Shown: positions 7,357-17,736 of the stretch, piece by piece
How positions within the stretch are numbered: position 1 is the stretch's first letter
Layout: each line of letters opens with the position of its first letter
Source of the DNA: Pseudomonas mendocina
GTDB taxonomy: Bacteria; Pseudomonadota; Gammaproteobacteria; Pseudomonadales; Pseudomonadaceae
DNA length: 64,000 nucleotides
Assembly (NCBI RefSeq): GCF_003008615.1
Contig: NZ_CP027657.1
Coordinates: 4,402,001-4,466,000 of the forward strand
Reading direction: 5' to 3'
Program-made: the position numbers and the translations under genes
The notes under the pieces: model-generated
Told to the model about the DNA's origin: nothing
What the model saw: the letters and a program-made list of their open reading frames with translations, nothing else
The model's database searches: none

Positions 7357-8727
7357 ATGTCGTTCAATATTGGTCTCAGTGGCCTGCGTGCCGCGACCAG
7401 CGACCTCAATGTCACCGGCAACAACATCGCCAACGCCGGTACTGCGGGTTTCAAGCAGTCGCGTGCCGAGTTCGCCGATGTCTATGCCGCTTCCGTTCTG
7501 GGTACCGGCAAGAACGCGCAAGGCAGCGGTGTGCTGCTGGCTGATGTGTCGCAGTTGTTCAACCAGGGCAACGTCAACTACACGAACAACGCACTGGATC
7601 TTGCCATCAATGGCAATGGTTTCTTCATGACCAGCAACAATGGTGAGATTGGCTATACCCGCGCCGGTTACTTCGGTACGGATCGTGATGGCTATGTCGT
7701 CAACAACTTCGGCTATCGCCTGCAGGGCTATACGGCCGATGACAGCGGCAACATCCTGCCGGTGCAGTCCGACCTGCGCATCAGTGCCGGTCAGCAGGAG
7801 CCCAAGGCGACCACCAGCGTTACCCAGCGCCTCAACCTGAACTCCAATGCCGTGCGGCCTGCCAATGCCGGCACCATGGCAGCACCGACATTCGATCCGA
7901 GCGATTCGAAGTCCTTCAACTGGTCCACCTCGACCAACATCTATGACTCGCAGGGCAACGCCCACGTGATGAGCCAGTACTTCGTCAAGAACGAGGCGCC
8001 GGCCAACAATGGCTGGGTCATGCATGTGCTGATCGATGGGGTCAACCCGCGTGACCCGACCAGCACTCAGCCGTTCAGCTATGCAGTCAACTACGATGCG
8101 GCCGGCCAACTGGCCAATCCAGCGCTGACCCCATTGGCCAGCACTCCGCCGGATCCGGCCCTGGATGCACCGGCCATTCCTGCCGGCACACCTAATGGCA
8201 TCTTCAGCCTGGCGGCGGCCGACTGGGTGCCAGCCGAGAAGGATCCGGTCAACCCGGGAACCATGGTGCCCAACGGCGCCGACAGCGAGGCCTTCACCTT
8301 CGACATGCGCGGCTCTACCCAGTACGCGGCATCTTTCGGGGTCAACGCCGTTAGCCAGGATGGCTACACCACGGGCCAGTTGGCTGGTATCGAGATCGAT
8401 GATACCGGGGTGATCTTCGCCCGTTACACCAACGGCCAGTCCAAGGTTCAAGGGCAGGTGTTGCTGGCGAACTTCGCCAACGTCCAGGGGCTGACTCCGA
8501 CAGGCAAGACGGCCTGGGCGCAGTCGTTCGAATCCGGTGAACCGGTGATTGGCACGCCGCGCAGCAGCACCTTGGGTGCTTTGCAGGCGGGGGCGCTGGA
8601 GGATTCCAACGTCGAGTTGTCGGATCAACTGGTGAACCTGATCGTGGCTCAGCGCAACTACCAGGCCAACGCCAAGACCATCGAAACCGAAAGCGCCATT
8701 ACCCAGACCATCATCAACCTGCGTTGA
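7357..8727 (+). CDS. flgE: Flagellar hook protein FlgE
   Basis: The 456-residue protein opens with M-S-F-N-I-G-L-S-G-L-R-A-A-T-S-D-L and N-I-A-N-A-G-T-A-G-F-K-Q-S-R. It ends with the C-terminal coiled segment V-E-L-S-D-Q-L-V-N-L-I-V-A-Q-R-N-Y-Q-A-N-A-K-T. These paired N- and C-terminal helices form the inner tube of the hook; the middle forms the outer domains. I used ATG 7357, which is preceded by AAAGGAG at 7344-7350. FlgE forms the universal joint between rod and filament. It is the last gene of the operon; a hairpin follows. Confidence 0.96.
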   Translation: MSFNIGLSGLRAATSDLNVTGNNIANAGTAGFKQSRAEFADVYAASVLGTGKNAQGSGVLLADVSQLFNQGNVNYTNNALDLAINGNGFFMTSNNGEIGYTRAGYFGTDRDGYVVNNFGYRLQGYTADDSGNILPVQSDLRISAGQQEPKATTSVTQRLNLNSNAVRPANAGTMAAPTFDPSDSKSFNWSTSTNIYDSQGNAHVMSQYFVKNEAPANNGWVMHVLIDGVNPRDPTSTQPFSYAVNYDAAGQLANPALTPLASTPPDPALDAPAIPAGTPNGIFSLAAADWVPAEKDPVNPGTMVPNGADSEAFTFDMRGSTQYAASFGVNAVSQDGYTTGQLAGIEIDDTGVIFARYTNGQSKVQGQVLLANFANVQGLTPTGKTAWAQSFESGEPVIGTPRSSTLGALQAGALEDSNVELSDQLVNLIVAQRNYQANAKTIETESAITQTIINLR

Positions 8728-8741
8728 TGAATTCGGGCTGA

Positions 8742-8774
8742 GGCAAAGCGGCAAGCCTGGCTTGCCGCTTTGCC
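8742..8774 (+). terminator. Hairpin terminator after flgE
   Basis: A perfect 16-bp inverted repeat (GGCAAAGCGGCAAGCC and its complement) separated by a single base lies 15 bases after the flgE stop. In practice the tip bases form the loop. The T-run is weak, but the stem is very stable. Confidence 0.6.
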
Positions 8775-8874
8775 GTTCCAGGGCCGGCAAAACCTCGCCG
8801 CCGGCTTTTCTGAACACTTCTCTATCTTCAGTTAATCTCTTTAAAATCAATGTCTTGAGTTTATTTTTCGGGTC

Positions 8875-8890
8875 TGGCACGACGCTTGCT
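8875..8890 (+). promoter_or_regulatory. Sigma-54 promoter of flgFGHIJ(KL)
   Basis: TGGCAC-GACGC-TTGCT matches the sigma-54 consensus exactly with the ten-base GG/GC spacing, 50 bases before the flgF ATG. The preceding 8820-8875 stretch is clearly AT-rich. Confidence 0.88.
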
Positions 8891-8939
8891 GTAGTCAATG
8901 CAAAGAGCCAAGGGCACGTCGCCCACTCGGAGAATTACC

Positions 8940-9680
8940 ATGGACAAGATGCTGTATGTCTCCATGACCGGAGCGCAGAACAACACACTGGCTCTGCGCG
9001 CCCACGCCAACAACCTGGCGAACGTTTCCACCTCGGGTTTCCGCCGTGACTTCGAGCAGGCGCGCTCCATGCCGCTGTTCGGTGAAACCTATCCCGCTCG
9101 CGTATTCGCCATGAGCGAACGTCCTGCCACTGATTTTCGTCCCGGTTCGCTGCAGGAAACCGGACGCGACCTGGACGTTGCCGTGGGCGGCAAGGGCTGG
9201 GTCGCCGTGCAGGCGCCGGATGGCAGCGAGGCCTACGTGCGCACCGCCAGCCTGAACATCGATGCTCTGGGAATACTGCGCACCGGCAATGGTTTGCCGG
9301 TGATGGGCAACGCCGGGCCGATTGCTGTGCCGCCGGAGCAGAAAGTAGAGATCGGCCAGGACGGCACCATCAGTATTCGTGCCCTTGGCGAAAACCCCAA
9401 CGTGCTGGCCGAGGTGGACCGTATCAAGCTGGTCAATCCGGATCCGAAAAGCATGGAGAAGGGCACCGATGGCCTGATTCGTGTCAAGGGCCAGCCCCCG
9501 GTAGAGGCCGACGCCACGGTTCAGCTTACCTCTGGCTTTCTCGAGGCAAGCAACGTCAATGCCGTCGAGGAGATGACCGCGATTCTTTCCCTGTCCCGTC
9601 AGTTCGAGCTGTCGGTGAAGATGATGCGCACCGCCGAAGACAATTCGTCGGCCATGGCGCGGGTTTTGCAGATTAGCTAA
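8940..9680 (+). CDS. flgF: Flagellar rod protein FlgF
   Basis: The 246-residue protein begins M-D-K-M-L-Y-V-S-M-T-G-A with A-N-N-L-A-N-V-S-T-S-G-F-R-R-D, and ends with the coil A-S-N-V-N-A-V-E-E-M-T-A-I-L-S-L-S-R-Q-F-E. It belongs to the rod/hook family and forms part of the proximal rod. ATG 8940 is chosen over an upstream in-frame ATG at 8898, because that one would lie only a few bases from the predicted sigma-54 transcript start. First gene of the second flg operon. Confidence 0.95.
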   Translation: MDKMLYVSMTGAQNNTLALRAHANNLANVSTSGFRRDFEQARSMPLFGETYPARVFAMSERPATDFRPGSLQETGRDLDVAVGGKGWVAVQAPDGSEAYVRTASLNIDALGILRTGNGLPVMGNAGPIAVPPEQKVEIGQDGTISIRALGENPNVLAEVDRIKLVNPDPKSMEKGTDGLIRVKGQPPVEADATVQLTSGFLEASNVNAVEEMTAILSLSRQFELSVKMMRTAEDNSSAMARVLQIS

Positions 9681-9726
9681 TTACCAGCACGCGGCGCCGT
9701 AAAACCGGCGTCCGAGGAGAAACGAT

Positions 9727-10512
9727 ATGCTTCCGGCACTGTGGGTCAGCAAGACCGGTTTGTCCGCTCAGGACATGAACCTGACCACCATTTCCAACAA
9801 CCTGGCCAACGTCGCGACCACCGGTTTCAAACGCGACCGTGCTGAGTTCGAGGATCTGCTGTACCAGATCCGCCGTCAGCCTGGTGGCCAGTCGAGCCAG
9901 GACAGCCAGTTGCCGTCCGGCCTGCAGCTCGGTACCGGTGTGCGTGTGGTCGGGACGCAGAAGATCTTCACTGCTGGCAGCCTGCAAACCACCGAGCAGC
10001 CGCTGGATCTGGCCGTCAACGGCCGTGGTTTCTTCCAGATCCTGCAGCCTGATGGCACCGTTTCCTATACCCGTGATGGCAGCTTCCACCTCAATTCCGA
10101 CGGGCAGATCGTCACCTCCCAGGGCTTTGCCCTGGAACCGGCCATCGTCCTGCCGGCCGAGGTGCGCACCTTCACTGTTGGGGAAGACGGCACCGTCTCG
10201 GTGACCACCGCCGGCAATGCGCAGCCGCAGATCATCGGCAACATTCAATTGGCCGACTTCGTCAACGCGGCGGGTCTCGAAGCCATCGGTAACAACCTGT
10301 TCCTGGAAACCGGCGCCAGTGGTGCGCCGCAAGTCGGCAACCCGGGCCTCAACGGTCTGGGTACCACACTGCAGAACACCCTGGAGAACTCCAACGTCAG
10401 CGTGGTGGAGGAGTTGGTGAACATGATCACCACCCAGCGCGCTTATGAGATGAACTCCAAGGTGATTTCCACCGCTGATCAGATGCTGTCCTTCGTGACG
10501 CAGAATCTCTGA
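9727..10512 (+). CDS. flgG: Flagellar distal rod protein FlgG
   Basis: The 261-residue protein has the FlgG hallmarks: L-W-V-S-K-T-G-L-S-A-Q-D-M-N-L, N-N-L-A-N-V-A-T-T-G-F-K-R-D-R-A-E-F-E-D-L-L-Y-Q, a central F-F-Q-I-L-Q-P-D-G-T-V-S-Y-T-R-D-G-S-F, and a C-terminal V-V-E-E-L-V-N-M-I-T-T-Q-R-A-Y-E-M-N-S-K helix. It builds the distal rod that spans the periplasm, around which the P and L rings form. A strong ribosome site (GAGGAG) precedes it. Length is normal. Confidence 0.97.
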   Translation: MLPALWVSKTGLSAQDMNLTTISNNLANVATTGFKRDRAEFEDLLYQIRRQPGGQSSQDSQLPSGLQLGTGVRVVGTQKIFTAGSLQTTEQPLDLAVNGRGFFQILQPDGTVSYTRDGSFHLNSDGQIVTSQGFALEPAIVLPAEVRTFTVGEDGTVSVTTAGNAQPQIIGNIQLADFVNAAGLEAIGNNLFLETGASGAPQVGNPGLNGLGTTLQNTLENSNVSVVEELVNMITTQRAYEMNSKVISTADQMLSFVTQNL

Positions 10513-10550
10513 TTTTTTGACACTGTTGTGAACGCCGCGAGGTAGTGGTT

Positions 10551-11273
10551 ATGAACCGGCAAATGCTCTGTTTCCCCCTGTTGGCTGGCCTGCTGCTGGG
10601 CAGCGGCTGCGTGGCGCCAACAGCCAAGCCGGATGATCCCTATTACGCGCCGGTGTTGCCACGTACGCCGTTGCCGGCTGCGCAGAACAACGGCTCGATC
10701 TATCAGGCCGGTTTCGAAAATGGCCTGTATGACGACCGCAAGGCATTTCGCGTGGGTGACATCATCACCATCACCCTGAATGAGCGTACCCAGGCCAGCA
10801 AGAACGCCAACAGTGCGCTGAAGAAAGACAGTAGCGGAACCCTGGGGGTGCCCAACCTGTTCGGCATGACTGTCGCCCCGGATAACCCGTTGCGCAGCCT
10901 CAGCGCTCTGGGCATGACCAACAACAATCTGAGTCTGGATGCGAGCTGGGATTCCCAGCGTGCCAACACGGGATCCGGTCAGGCGGGGCAGAGTAACAGT
11001 TTGTCTGGCTCGGTCACCGTGACCGTCGCTGAAGTGCTGCCCAACGGCATTCTGGCGGTGCGTGGCGAGAAGTGGATGACCCTCAACACCGGCGATGAAC
11101 TGATGCGTATTTCCGGTCTGGTTCGTGCTGACGATATCTCTACCGACAACACCGTGTCTTCCACTCGGGTTGCCGATGCGCGCATCACCTATTCCGGGAC
11201 TGGTGCCTTCGCCGACGCCAGCCAACCCGGTTGGATGAGCCGTTTCTTCATGAGCCCGCTGTGGCCGTTCTGA
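10551..11273 (+). CDS. flgH: Flagellar L-ring lipoprotein FlgH
   Basis: The 240-residue protein has a lipoprotein signal peptide: a hydrophobic run ending L-L-L-G-S-G-C, where Cys would be acylated (about residue 17). Its core contains [19 protein letters not shown] and the strand [14 protein letters not shown]. FlgH forms the L ring in the outer membrane. ATG 10551 is preferred to a GTG two codons upstream because GAGGT at 10539-10543 sits at proper spacing. Confidence 0.95.
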   Translation: MNRQMLCFPLLAGLLLGSGCVAPTAKPDDPYYAPVLPRTPLPAAQNNGSIYQAGFENGLYDDRKAFRVGDIITITLNERTQASKNANSALKKDSSGTLGVPNLFGMTVAPDNPLRSLSALGMTNNNLSLDASWDSQRANTGSGQAGQSNSLSGSVTVTVAEVLPNGILAVRGEKWMTLNTGDELMRISGLVRADDISTDNTVSSTRVADARITYSGTGAFADASQPGWMSRFFMSPLWPF

Positions 11274-11289
11274 TCGCGGGGAACTGTAG

Positions 11290-12609
11290 ATGAAAACCTG
11301 GCTGACCCATTCTCCGTCCTTGCTGCTCGAGCACTTGTCCACCTGGTACGCGCGTGTGACGAGCAGCGGTTCGGCGCGCAAGGCCTTCGCTGTGACCTCG
11401 GCTACCAAGCGAGGCACGCGTGTTCATGGCAGTGAGTCGGCACAGGCTGGTGCATGCCGTCGGCAGTTCGCGGTCGCTCACCGTGGCTATCGCCGCCGTG
11501 GCGCCAACGACTGGCTGCTGCTGGCGACCATGCTCGCATGCATGTTGCTGAGTCTGCCGACTCAGGCCGAACGCCTGAAGGATCTGGCCTCGATCCAGGG
11601 TGTACGCAGCAACCAGTTGATCGGTTATGGCCTGGTGGTCGGCCTCAACGGCAGTGGCGACCAGACCACCCAGACGCCGTTCACCGTACAGACCTTCAAC
11701 AACATGCTGGCGCAGTTCGGCATCAAGGTGCCGCCAGGCGGCAACGTGCAGCTCAAGAACGTCGCTGCGGTGTCGGTGCATGCCGACCTGCCGGCGTTCG
11801 CCAAGCCGGGGCAGACCATCGACATCACCATCTCTTCCATTGGTAACGCCAAGAGCCTGCGCGGTGGCAGCTTGTTAATGACGCCGCTCAAGGGCATCGA
11901 CGGCAATGTCTACGCCATCGCCCAGGGCAACCTTGTGGTCGGTGGCTTCGATGCCAGTGGTGCCGATGGTTCGCGGATCACCGTCAACGTGCCGTCTGCC
12001 GGTCGTATTCCCGGTGGTGCCACCGTGGAGCGTCCGGTGCCGAGCGGTTTCGATCAGGGCAACTACCTGACCCTGAATCTCAATCGCCCCGATTTCACTA
12101 CGGCGAAGAACATCGTCGACCAGATCAATGACCTGCTCGGCCCAGGCGTGGCCCAGGCCATCGATGGCGGTTCGATTCGGGTCAGCGCGCCGCTCGATCC
12201 CAATCAGCGCGTCGACTACCTGTCGATTCTGGAGAATCTGCAGGTCGAGGCCGGCAAGGCGGTGGCCAAGGTCATCATCAACTCGCGTACCGGCACCATC
12301 GTCATCGGCCAGGACGTCAAGGTACAGCCAGCGGCCGTGACCCATGGCAGCCTGACCGTGACCATCACCGAAGACCCCATCGTCAGTCAGCCTGAAGCGC
12401 TCTCCGGTGGTCAGACCGCAGTGGTGCCGCGTTCTCGCGTGGGCGCCGAGGAAGAGGCCAAGCCGATGTTCAAGTTCGGCCCTGGCACCAGCCTCGACGA
12501 GATCGTGCGCGCGGTTAACCAGGTAGGCGCGGCGCCTTCCGACCTGATGGCCATCCTGGAGGCGCTCAAGCAAGCCGGCGCCCTTCAGGCCGACCTGATC
12601 GTGATCTGA
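11290..12609 (+). CDS. flgI: Flagellar P-ring protein FlgI with long N-terminal extension
   Basis: From about residue 95 on, the protein is a standard Flg[26 protein letters not shown] through the C-terminal [13 protein letters not shown]. FlgI forms the periplasmic P ring. The start is odd. The signal peptide (basic R-R-R-G, a hydrophobic stretch, T-Q-A cleavage) begins only at about residue 72, and no ATG, GTG or TTG lies just ahead of it. The ATG at 11290 has a good ribosome site (GGGGA) and normal spacing from flgH. The protein is therefore 439 residues, about 70 longer than usual. Either the extension is real or a frameshift joined an upstream start to the gene. Confidence 0.9.
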   Translation: MKTWLTHSPSLLLEHLSTWYARVTSSGSARKAFAVTSATKRGTRVHGSESAQAGACRRQFAVAHRGYRRRGANDWLLLATMLACMLLSLPTQAERLKDLASIQGVRSNQLIGYGLVVGLNGSGDQTTQTPFTVQTFNNMLAQFGIKVPPGGNVQLKNVAAVSVHADLPAFAKPGQTIDITISSIGNAKSLRGGSLLMTPLKGIDGNVYAIAQGNLVVGGFDASGADGSRITVNVPSAGRIPGGATVERPVPSGFDQGNYLTLNLNRPDFTTAKNIVDQINDLLGPGVAQAIDGGSIRVSAPLDPNQRVDYLSILENLQVEAGKAVAKVIINSRTGTIVIGQDVKVQPAAVTHGSLTVTITEDPIVSQPEALSGGQTAVVPRSRVGAEEEAKPMFKFGPGTSLDEIVRAVNQVGAAPSDLMAILEALKQAGALQADLIVI

Positions 12610-12623
12610 GGAGGATCGCCGAT

Positions 12624-13808
12624 ATGGATTCTCGACTCTCAGCCGGTCTGCTCGGCAACGGCAAGAGCCCGGTCGACAGCGGTGCGTTTACCGACCTGAA
12701 CCGTCTCAACCAGTTCAAGGTGGGCGGCGACACCGAGCAGAACATCCGCAAGGTCGCTCAGGAGTTCGAGTCGCTGTTCATGAACGAAATGCTCAAGGCC
12801 ATGCGTTCGGCCAACGCCGCGTTCGGTGAGGGCAACTTCATGAACAGCAACGAGAGCAAGACCTACCAGGACATGCATGACCAGCAGTTGGCTGTGACGT
12901 TGTCCAAGGAAGGTCGTGGCATTGGCCTGGCTGACGTGCTGGTGCGGCAGATGTCGAAGATCAAGCAGGCATCCAGCCGGCCCAACCCGTTCGCGCAGAT
13001 CGAGCAGCCAGCTGCGGCGCAGAGTGAAGCGAATGCTGACAAAGCCGCCAGCAGCGAAGGTTTCCGTGACGATGTCGCGTTGCTCAACCGTCGCCGCCTG
13101 GCTGTGCCGGGCAAGCTGGCGGATCGTCTGTTGGCTGGCATAGTGCCTTCGGCCGCAGAGGGCGATGGCAAGACCCTGACCGGCAGCGACTGGATTCCAG
13201 CGCAGGCGACTCCTGCTCCGCAGGGCAAGAGCCTGAGCCTGGGCAACAGTGATGCCCTGACTGGGCGGCGTATCGCTCAGCCTCCGCTGGCACCGGGCAA
13301 GGCGGCGTTCAGCTCGCCGCAGGAGTTCGTTGCCACCATGCTGCCGATGGCCGAAGCAGCGGCTGAGAAAATCGGTGTCGACCCGCGCTATCTGGTGGCG
13401 CAGGCCGCTCTGGAAACGGGGTGGGGCAAGTCGATCATCCGTACCGGTGATGGCGACAGCAGCCACAACCTGTTCGGCATCAAGGCTCATGGTGGTTGGG
13501 AAGGCGACTCGGCACGAGTTCTCACCACCGAATACAAGGGTGGCAAGGCCGTCAAGGAAGCCGCCAGTTTCCGTACCTACGAATCCTATGCCCACAGCTT
13601 CGATGATTACGTGAGCTTCCTGCAGGGCAACGGTCGTTACGAAAAGGCGCTGAACGCCACCGAGAACCCGGAGCGTTTCGTCAAGGAGCTGCAGCAGGCC
13701 GGTTACGCGACCGACCCGAACTACGCGCGCAAGATTTCGCAGATCGCTCGCAAGATGCAGACCTATCAGGCCGTGGCTGCTGCCGACAGCAGCACTACAA
13801 GGATTTGA
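12624..13808 (+). CDS. flgJ: Rod-cap and peptidoglycan hydrolase FlgJ
   Basis: The 394-residue, two-domain protein has an N-terminal rod-binding/scaffold domain (about 40-110, with V-A-Q-E-F-E-S-L-F-M-N-E-M-L-K-A-M-R) and a C-terminal glucosaminidase-family domain (about 230-385). The catalytic-type glutamate is E264 in A-A-L-E-T-G-W-G-K-S, followed by N-L-F-G-I-K-A. FlgJ caps the growing rod and opens the peptidoglycan for it. The Gln/Ala/Ser-rich linker (about 115-225) is long. It lies 14 bp after flgI in the same operon. Confidence 0.96.
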   Translation: MDSRLSAGLLGNGKSPVDSGAFTDLNRLNQFKVGGDTEQNIRKVAQEFESLFMNEMLKAMRSANAAFGEGNFMNSNESKTYQDMHDQQLAVTLSKEGRGIGLADVLVRQMSKIKQASSRPNPFAQIEQPAAAQSEANADKAASSEGFRDDVALLNRRRLAVPGKLADRLLAGIVPSAAEGDGKTLTGSDWIPAQATPAPQGKSLSLGNSDALTGRRIAQPPLAPGKAAFSSPQEFVATMLPMAEAAAEKIGVDPRYLVAQAALETGWGKSIIRTGDGDSSHNLFGIKAHGGWEGDSARVLTTEYKGGKAVKEAASFRTYESYAHSFDDYVSFLQGNGRYEKALNATENPERFVKELQQAGYATDPNYARKISQIARKMQTYQAVAAADSSTTRI

Positions 13809-13817
13809 GGCTGAACC

Positions 13818-15863
13818 ATGGCTGATCTATTGAACATAGGCCTCTCGGGCCTGTCGGCGAACAAGACCTCCCTGGCGGTAACGGGTCACAACATCGTCAA
13901 CGTCAACACGCCCGGGTTCTCTCGCCAGGAGACGATCCAGGCCACGCGCACACCGCAGTTCAGCGGAGCAGGTTATATCGGTTCGGGTACGACCCTGACC
14001 GACGTTCGGCGTATCTACAACGAGTTCCTCAATACCCAGGTACGTAGCAGCACGGCGCTGAACAGCGACACCAAGGCGTACCTGAGCCAGATCAACCAGC
14101 TCGACTCCCTGCTTGCTGGTAGTAACACCGGCATCACCCCGGGGTTGCAGAAGCTGTTCTCGGCCCTGCAGACCGCGGCCGAAGACCCGGCCAACGTACC
14201 GGCGCGGCAGTTGGCGCTGTCGGAAGCGGAGGGGCTGGCCAAGCGTTTCAATACCGTCTATGACCGCCTGAACGAGCAGAACGCATTCATCAACAAGCAG
14301 CTGTCGGCGGTTACCGATCAGGTCAATCAGCTGGCCACCGCTATCGCCGGTTACAACGATGCGATCGCTGTGGCCGCTTCCAATGGGCAGGCGCCGAACG
14401 ATCTGCTCGATGCGCGCGAAGAGGCAGTGCGCAAGCTTTCCGAGTTCGTCGGTGTGACCGTGGTGCCGCAGGATGACAGCAGCTACAACCTGTTCATCGG
14501 TTCCGGCCAGCCACTGGTCGTCGGCAAGCAGGCTGCGCGGCTCGAAGTGGTGCCGGGGCAGGCCGATCCGCTGCGTCACGAGGTACAGTTCGTCAGCGGC
14601 AATTCGCGGCAGAACGTCACCTCGCTGATCACCGGCGGAGAGATGGGCGGCCTGCTGCGCTACCGCGAGGACGTGCTGGATACTTCGCTCAATGCCGTGG
14701 GACGCCTGGCACTGTCGGTCGCCGACCAAATCAACCGGCAACTGGGGCAGGGGCTGGATCTCAATGGCCAGTTCGGCAACGAGCTGTTCCGTTCGATCAA
14801 TGATCCTGCGCTGCTCAGTCAGCGCAGCCTGGCGCGAGTCGGCAACAGCGACCCGAACGCCAACCTCAACGTCACGCTCACCGATACCTCACGCTTGACC
14901 ACCAGCGACTATGAGGTGCAGTTCACCAGTGCCACTGAGTACGTGATTCGGCGGACGTCCGATGGCACGCTGTTTCCGCCGACCCCGGCGACTTTCGACA
15001 TCACTACGGTGCCTGCGCCTGAAGTGGACGGCTTTTCCCTCGGCGTGGCCGGTGGCACCTTCGCGGCAGGTGATCGCTTCCTGGTGATGCCGACCCGTAA
15101 CGCCGGTCGTGATGTCCGTGCGGACATGAAGAACCCCGAGGAGCTGGCCTTCGCTGCGCCGCTCAAGGCCGAAACCAGCCCGGCCAACATAGGCACCGGC
15201 AAGATCACCCAGCCGAAGCTGCTGACCGAAATCAACATCTATGATCCGGCCGCACAGGCTGATCTGGAGACCAGCCTGCGTAACGCTCCGCCGCTGCGCA
15301 TCGTGATGGGCGCCGGCGGCGGTGCGACGCAGAGCTATGACGTGGTCGACATCAACGGCAATGTGATCGACACCGGCAGTATCGTTCCGGGGCAGGACAA
15401 CGCGCTGACCATCAGCGTGCCTGCCAACCCGCCCGCGGTTCCCGCTGCGTTCGACTACCAGGTGACCATCAGCGGTCGACCGTCGGCCGGCGACAACTTC
15501 TCGGTGTCGTTCAATACCAATGGCGTGTCGGATAACCGTAATGCGCTGAATCTGGTCAACCTGCAGAACAAAGCCGTGATCGGGATCAACCCGGCGGCGC
15601 CCGATACCACGGGTTCGAGCTTTTCCGACTCATACGGCGATCTGGTGGAACGGGTCGGTACGCTCACCAGCCAGGCGCGTGTAGATGGCGAGGCGACCGG
15701 CGCGATTCTCAAGCAGGCCACCGATAACCGTGACTCGGTTTCGGGGGTCAACCTCGATGAAGAAGCGGCCAAACTGATCCAGTTCGAGCAGTACTACCAG
15801 GCATCCGCGCAGATCATTCAAGTTGCGCGTAACCTGTTCGATACTCTGATCAATACATTCTGA
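13818..15863 (+). CDS. flgK: Hook-filament junction protein FlgK (HAP1)
   Basis: The 681-residue protein opens with L-L-N-I-G-L-S-G-L-S-A-N-K and N-I-V-N-V-N-T-P-G-F-S-R-Q-E. It closes with the C-terminal coil S-G-V-N-L-D-E-E-A-A-K-L-I-Q-F-E-Q-Y-Y-Q-A-S-A-Q-I-I-Q-V-A. FlgK is the first junction protein between hook and filament and is escorted by FlgN. It starts 9 bp after flgJ; no separate promoter is visible in the gap. Length is at the upper end of the family because of an enlarged variable middle (about 290-560). Confidence 0.96.
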   Translation: MADLLNIGLSGLSANKTSLAVTGHNIVNVNTPGFSRQETIQATRTPQFSGAGYIGSGTTLTDVRRIYNEFLNTQVRSSTALNSDTKAYLSQINQLDSLLAGSNTGITPGLQKLFSALQTAAEDPANVPARQLALSEAEGLAKRFNTVYDRLNEQNAFINKQLSAVTDQVNQLATAIAGYNDAIAVAASNGQAPNDLLDAREEAVRKLSEFVGVTVVPQDDSSYNLFIGSGQPLVVGKQAARLEVVPGQADPLRHEVQFVSGNSRQNVTSLITGGEMGGLLRYREDVLDTSLNAVGRLALSVADQINRQLGQGLDLNGQFGNELFRSINDPALLSQRSLARVGNSDPNANLNVTLTDTSRLTTSDYEVQFTSATEYVIRRTSDGTLFPPTPATFDITTVPAPEVDGFSLGVAGGTFAAGDRFLVMPTRNAGRDVRADMKNPEELAFAAPLKAETSPANIGTGKITQPKLLTEINIYDPAAQADLETSLRNAPPLRIVMGAGGGATQSYDVVDINGNVIDTGSIVPGQDNALTISVPANPPAVPAAFDYQVTISGRPSAGDNFSVSFNTNGVSDNRNALNLVNLQNKAVIGINPAAPDTTGSSFSDSYGDLVERVGTLTSQARVDGEATGAILKQATDNRDSVSGVNLDEEAAKLIQFEQYYQASAQIIQVARNLFDTLINTF

Positions 15864-15931
15864 TAGTCGCTTTCCCGAGTTCGGGAAGGCGCGGCCTGTA
15901 CAGATGACAGGCGTTGCAAGAGGCAAGCCCC

Positions 15932-17620
15932 ATGGTCATGCGCATCTCATCCATTCAGGCGTTCAATAACGGCGTTTCCGGCTTGGGGCGCAATTATTCG
16001 AATCTGATTCGCACCCAGGAGCAAATCAGCAGCGGCAACCGTATCCTCACCCCGGCGGATGATCCGGTGGCTTCGGTGCGCCTGCTGCAGCTCGAGCAAC
16101 AACAGGCGGTGCTCAAGCAGTACAGCGACAACCTGACTGCTGCGAAGAACAGTCTGACTCAGGAAGAGACCACGCTTAACTCGGTCAATACCGTGCTGCA
16201 GCGTGTGCGCGAGCTGGCAGTACGCGCCGGCGGTGGTGCTCTGTCTGCCGAAGACCGCAACTCGATCGCCAAGGAACTTTCTGAGCGCGAGGCCGAGCTG
16301 CTCAACCTGATGAACAGCCGCAACGCCCGTGGAGAGTATCTGTTCTCTGGTTTCCTGGGCAAGAATGAGCCGTTCGTGCGGAACCCGGACGGTACCTACT
16401 CGTACTTCGGTGACGAAGGGCAGCGGACGCTGCAGGTGGCCAGCTCGACCAATGTGGCGATCAACGACAACGGCAAGCGCCTGTTCGAGGATGTCACCAA
16501 CGCCAATCGTGTGGCTAACGGCAATGGAGTCAATAACCCGGCACTACCATCGCCGCCCTTGCCAGCGACCACTATTCCCGCAGTGCCCACCGCTGATCAG
16601 CGGGTCTTCATCTCGCCCGGCCTGGTCGAGGATAACCGCGCGTTCAACGCTGATTTCCGTAATGGCGAGCCCTATTCGCTGGCCTTCGTCAGTGGTACCG
16701 AGTTCCGTATCTACGACGCCAGCGGTGCTGATGTCACCTCCGAAATCCCGGGGGGCGGCAAGATCGATCCGCTGGTCAATGGCGGCAATGTCATCAACTT
16801 CCGAGGCATGCGTTTTCAGCTCGACGTGGTGTTGAAAGAGGGCGACAACGCGCTGGATCTGGACAACCTGCTGGCCGATATCCAGCCTCCGGCCACTGCA
16901 GGCTCACCCGGCATCGGTACGCATAGCTTCACCCTGCAGTCCGCGCCGACCGAGTTCGCGGTGACCCGTGCCTCCACCAACGGCTCGGCCGCCGTGGTGG
17001 CTGGGGGCAACATCGTCAATCAGGCCGTCTTCGATAGCCAGTTTCCTACCTCTGGCGTGGTGCTGCGTTTCACAGATGACACCAACTACGAGGTCTATGC
17101 CCAGCCGGTTGGCCCCAATAGCCCCGTGCTGACCACCGGAACCGTTACCGCGCCTTATCCTGCCACCTTCACCGTGTATGGCGCGGAGTTCACGATGTCC
17201 GGGCCGGCTGCCGCGGCAGGGGGCGACGAATTCGGTGTGCAGCCGCAGTTCCAGGAACAACGCAGCATCCTCAACACCATCTCCCGTCTGCGCCAGGCAC
17301 TGGAGTCCTCGCCTACTTCGCCGGCCGGCAACCTGGCCATTCGCGATGAAGTCGCCATCGCCCTGAAGAACCTCGACAACGGCATGGGCAACGTGCTGGA
17401 AGTGCAGACCGAGATCGGCGCGCGCCTCAACATGATCGACACCACCAGCGTCGACAATGAAGACGTGACCCTGGTGAACAAGTCCGTGCAGGCCGAACTG
17501 CGCGAACTCGACTATGCCGAGGCATTGTCGCGCCTGTCGTTCCAGACCATCATTCTCGAGGCGGCGCAGCAGAGCTACGTGAAGATCGCCGGGCTGAACC
17601 TGTTCAACCAGTTGCGTTAG
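15932..17620 (+). CDS. flgL: Hook-filament junction protein FlgL (HAP3)
   Basis: The 562-residue protein has a flagellin-like N-terminus ([31 protein letters not shown]). Its C-terminal helix ends [22 protein letters not shown]. It joins FlgK to the filament. Family members are often 300-440 residues; the extra length is a variable middle (about 160-460). ATG 15932 has AAGAGG at good spacing; ATG 15938 and an upstream TTG at 15914 are alternatives. Last conserved gene before the accessory glycan island. Confidence 0.95.
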   Translation: MVMRISSIQAFNNGVSGLGRNYSNLIRTQEQISSGNRILTPADDPVASVRLLQLEQQQAVLKQYSDNLTAAKNSLTQEETTLNSVNTVLQRVRELAVRAGGGALSAEDRNSIAKELSEREAELLNLMNSRNARGEYLFSGFLGKNEPFVRNPDGTYSYFGDEGQRTLQVASSTNVAINDNGKRLFEDVTNANRVANGNGVNNPALPSPPLPATTIPAVPTADQRVFISPGLVEDNRAFNADFRNGEPYSLAFVSGTEFRIYDASGADVTSEIPGGGKIDPLVNGGNVINFRGMRFQLDVVLKEGDNALDLDNLLADIQPPATAGSPGIGTHSFTLQSAPTEFAVTRASTNGSAAVVAGGNIVNQAVFDSQFPTSGVVLRFTDDTNYEVYAQPVGPNSPVLTTGTVTAPYPATFTVYGAEFTMSGPAAAAGGDEFGVQPQFQEQRSILNTISRLRQALESSPTSPAGNLAIRDEVAIALKNLDNGMGNVLEVQTEIGARLNMIDTTSVDNEDVTLVNKSVQAELRELDYAEALSRLSFQTIILEAAQQSYVKIAGLNLFNQLR

Positions 17621-17646
17621 CTAGCCGCTTTCTCCTCAAGGCTGTT

Positions 17647-17674
17647 ACGCTCGCGCCCCTTGGGGCGCGAGCGT
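17647..17674 (+). terminator. Terminator-like hairpin after flgL
   Basis: A 13-bp perfect stem (12 bp CGCTCGCGCCCC / GGGGCGCGAGCG plus an A-T pair) with a TT tip lies 27 bases after the flgL stop. A T-run comes only about 18 bases later, so efficiency is uncertain. Confidence 0.55.
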
Positions 17675-17736
17675 GCGGAAGTTCGTCGCTCGTTTTTCCG
17701 TCTCCTCATGCGTGTGTCAGTCTTGGTCTGGCAGTG

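Noticed and set aside
7321..8898. 525-codon minus-strand frame opposite flgE
   Set aside because: Shadow of the hook gene; the frame also runs through the flgE hairpin and the flgF promoter.
8898..8940. Upstream start for flgF
   Set aside because: It would begin within a few bases of the predicted sigma-54 transcript start, and the conserved N-terminus begins at 8940.
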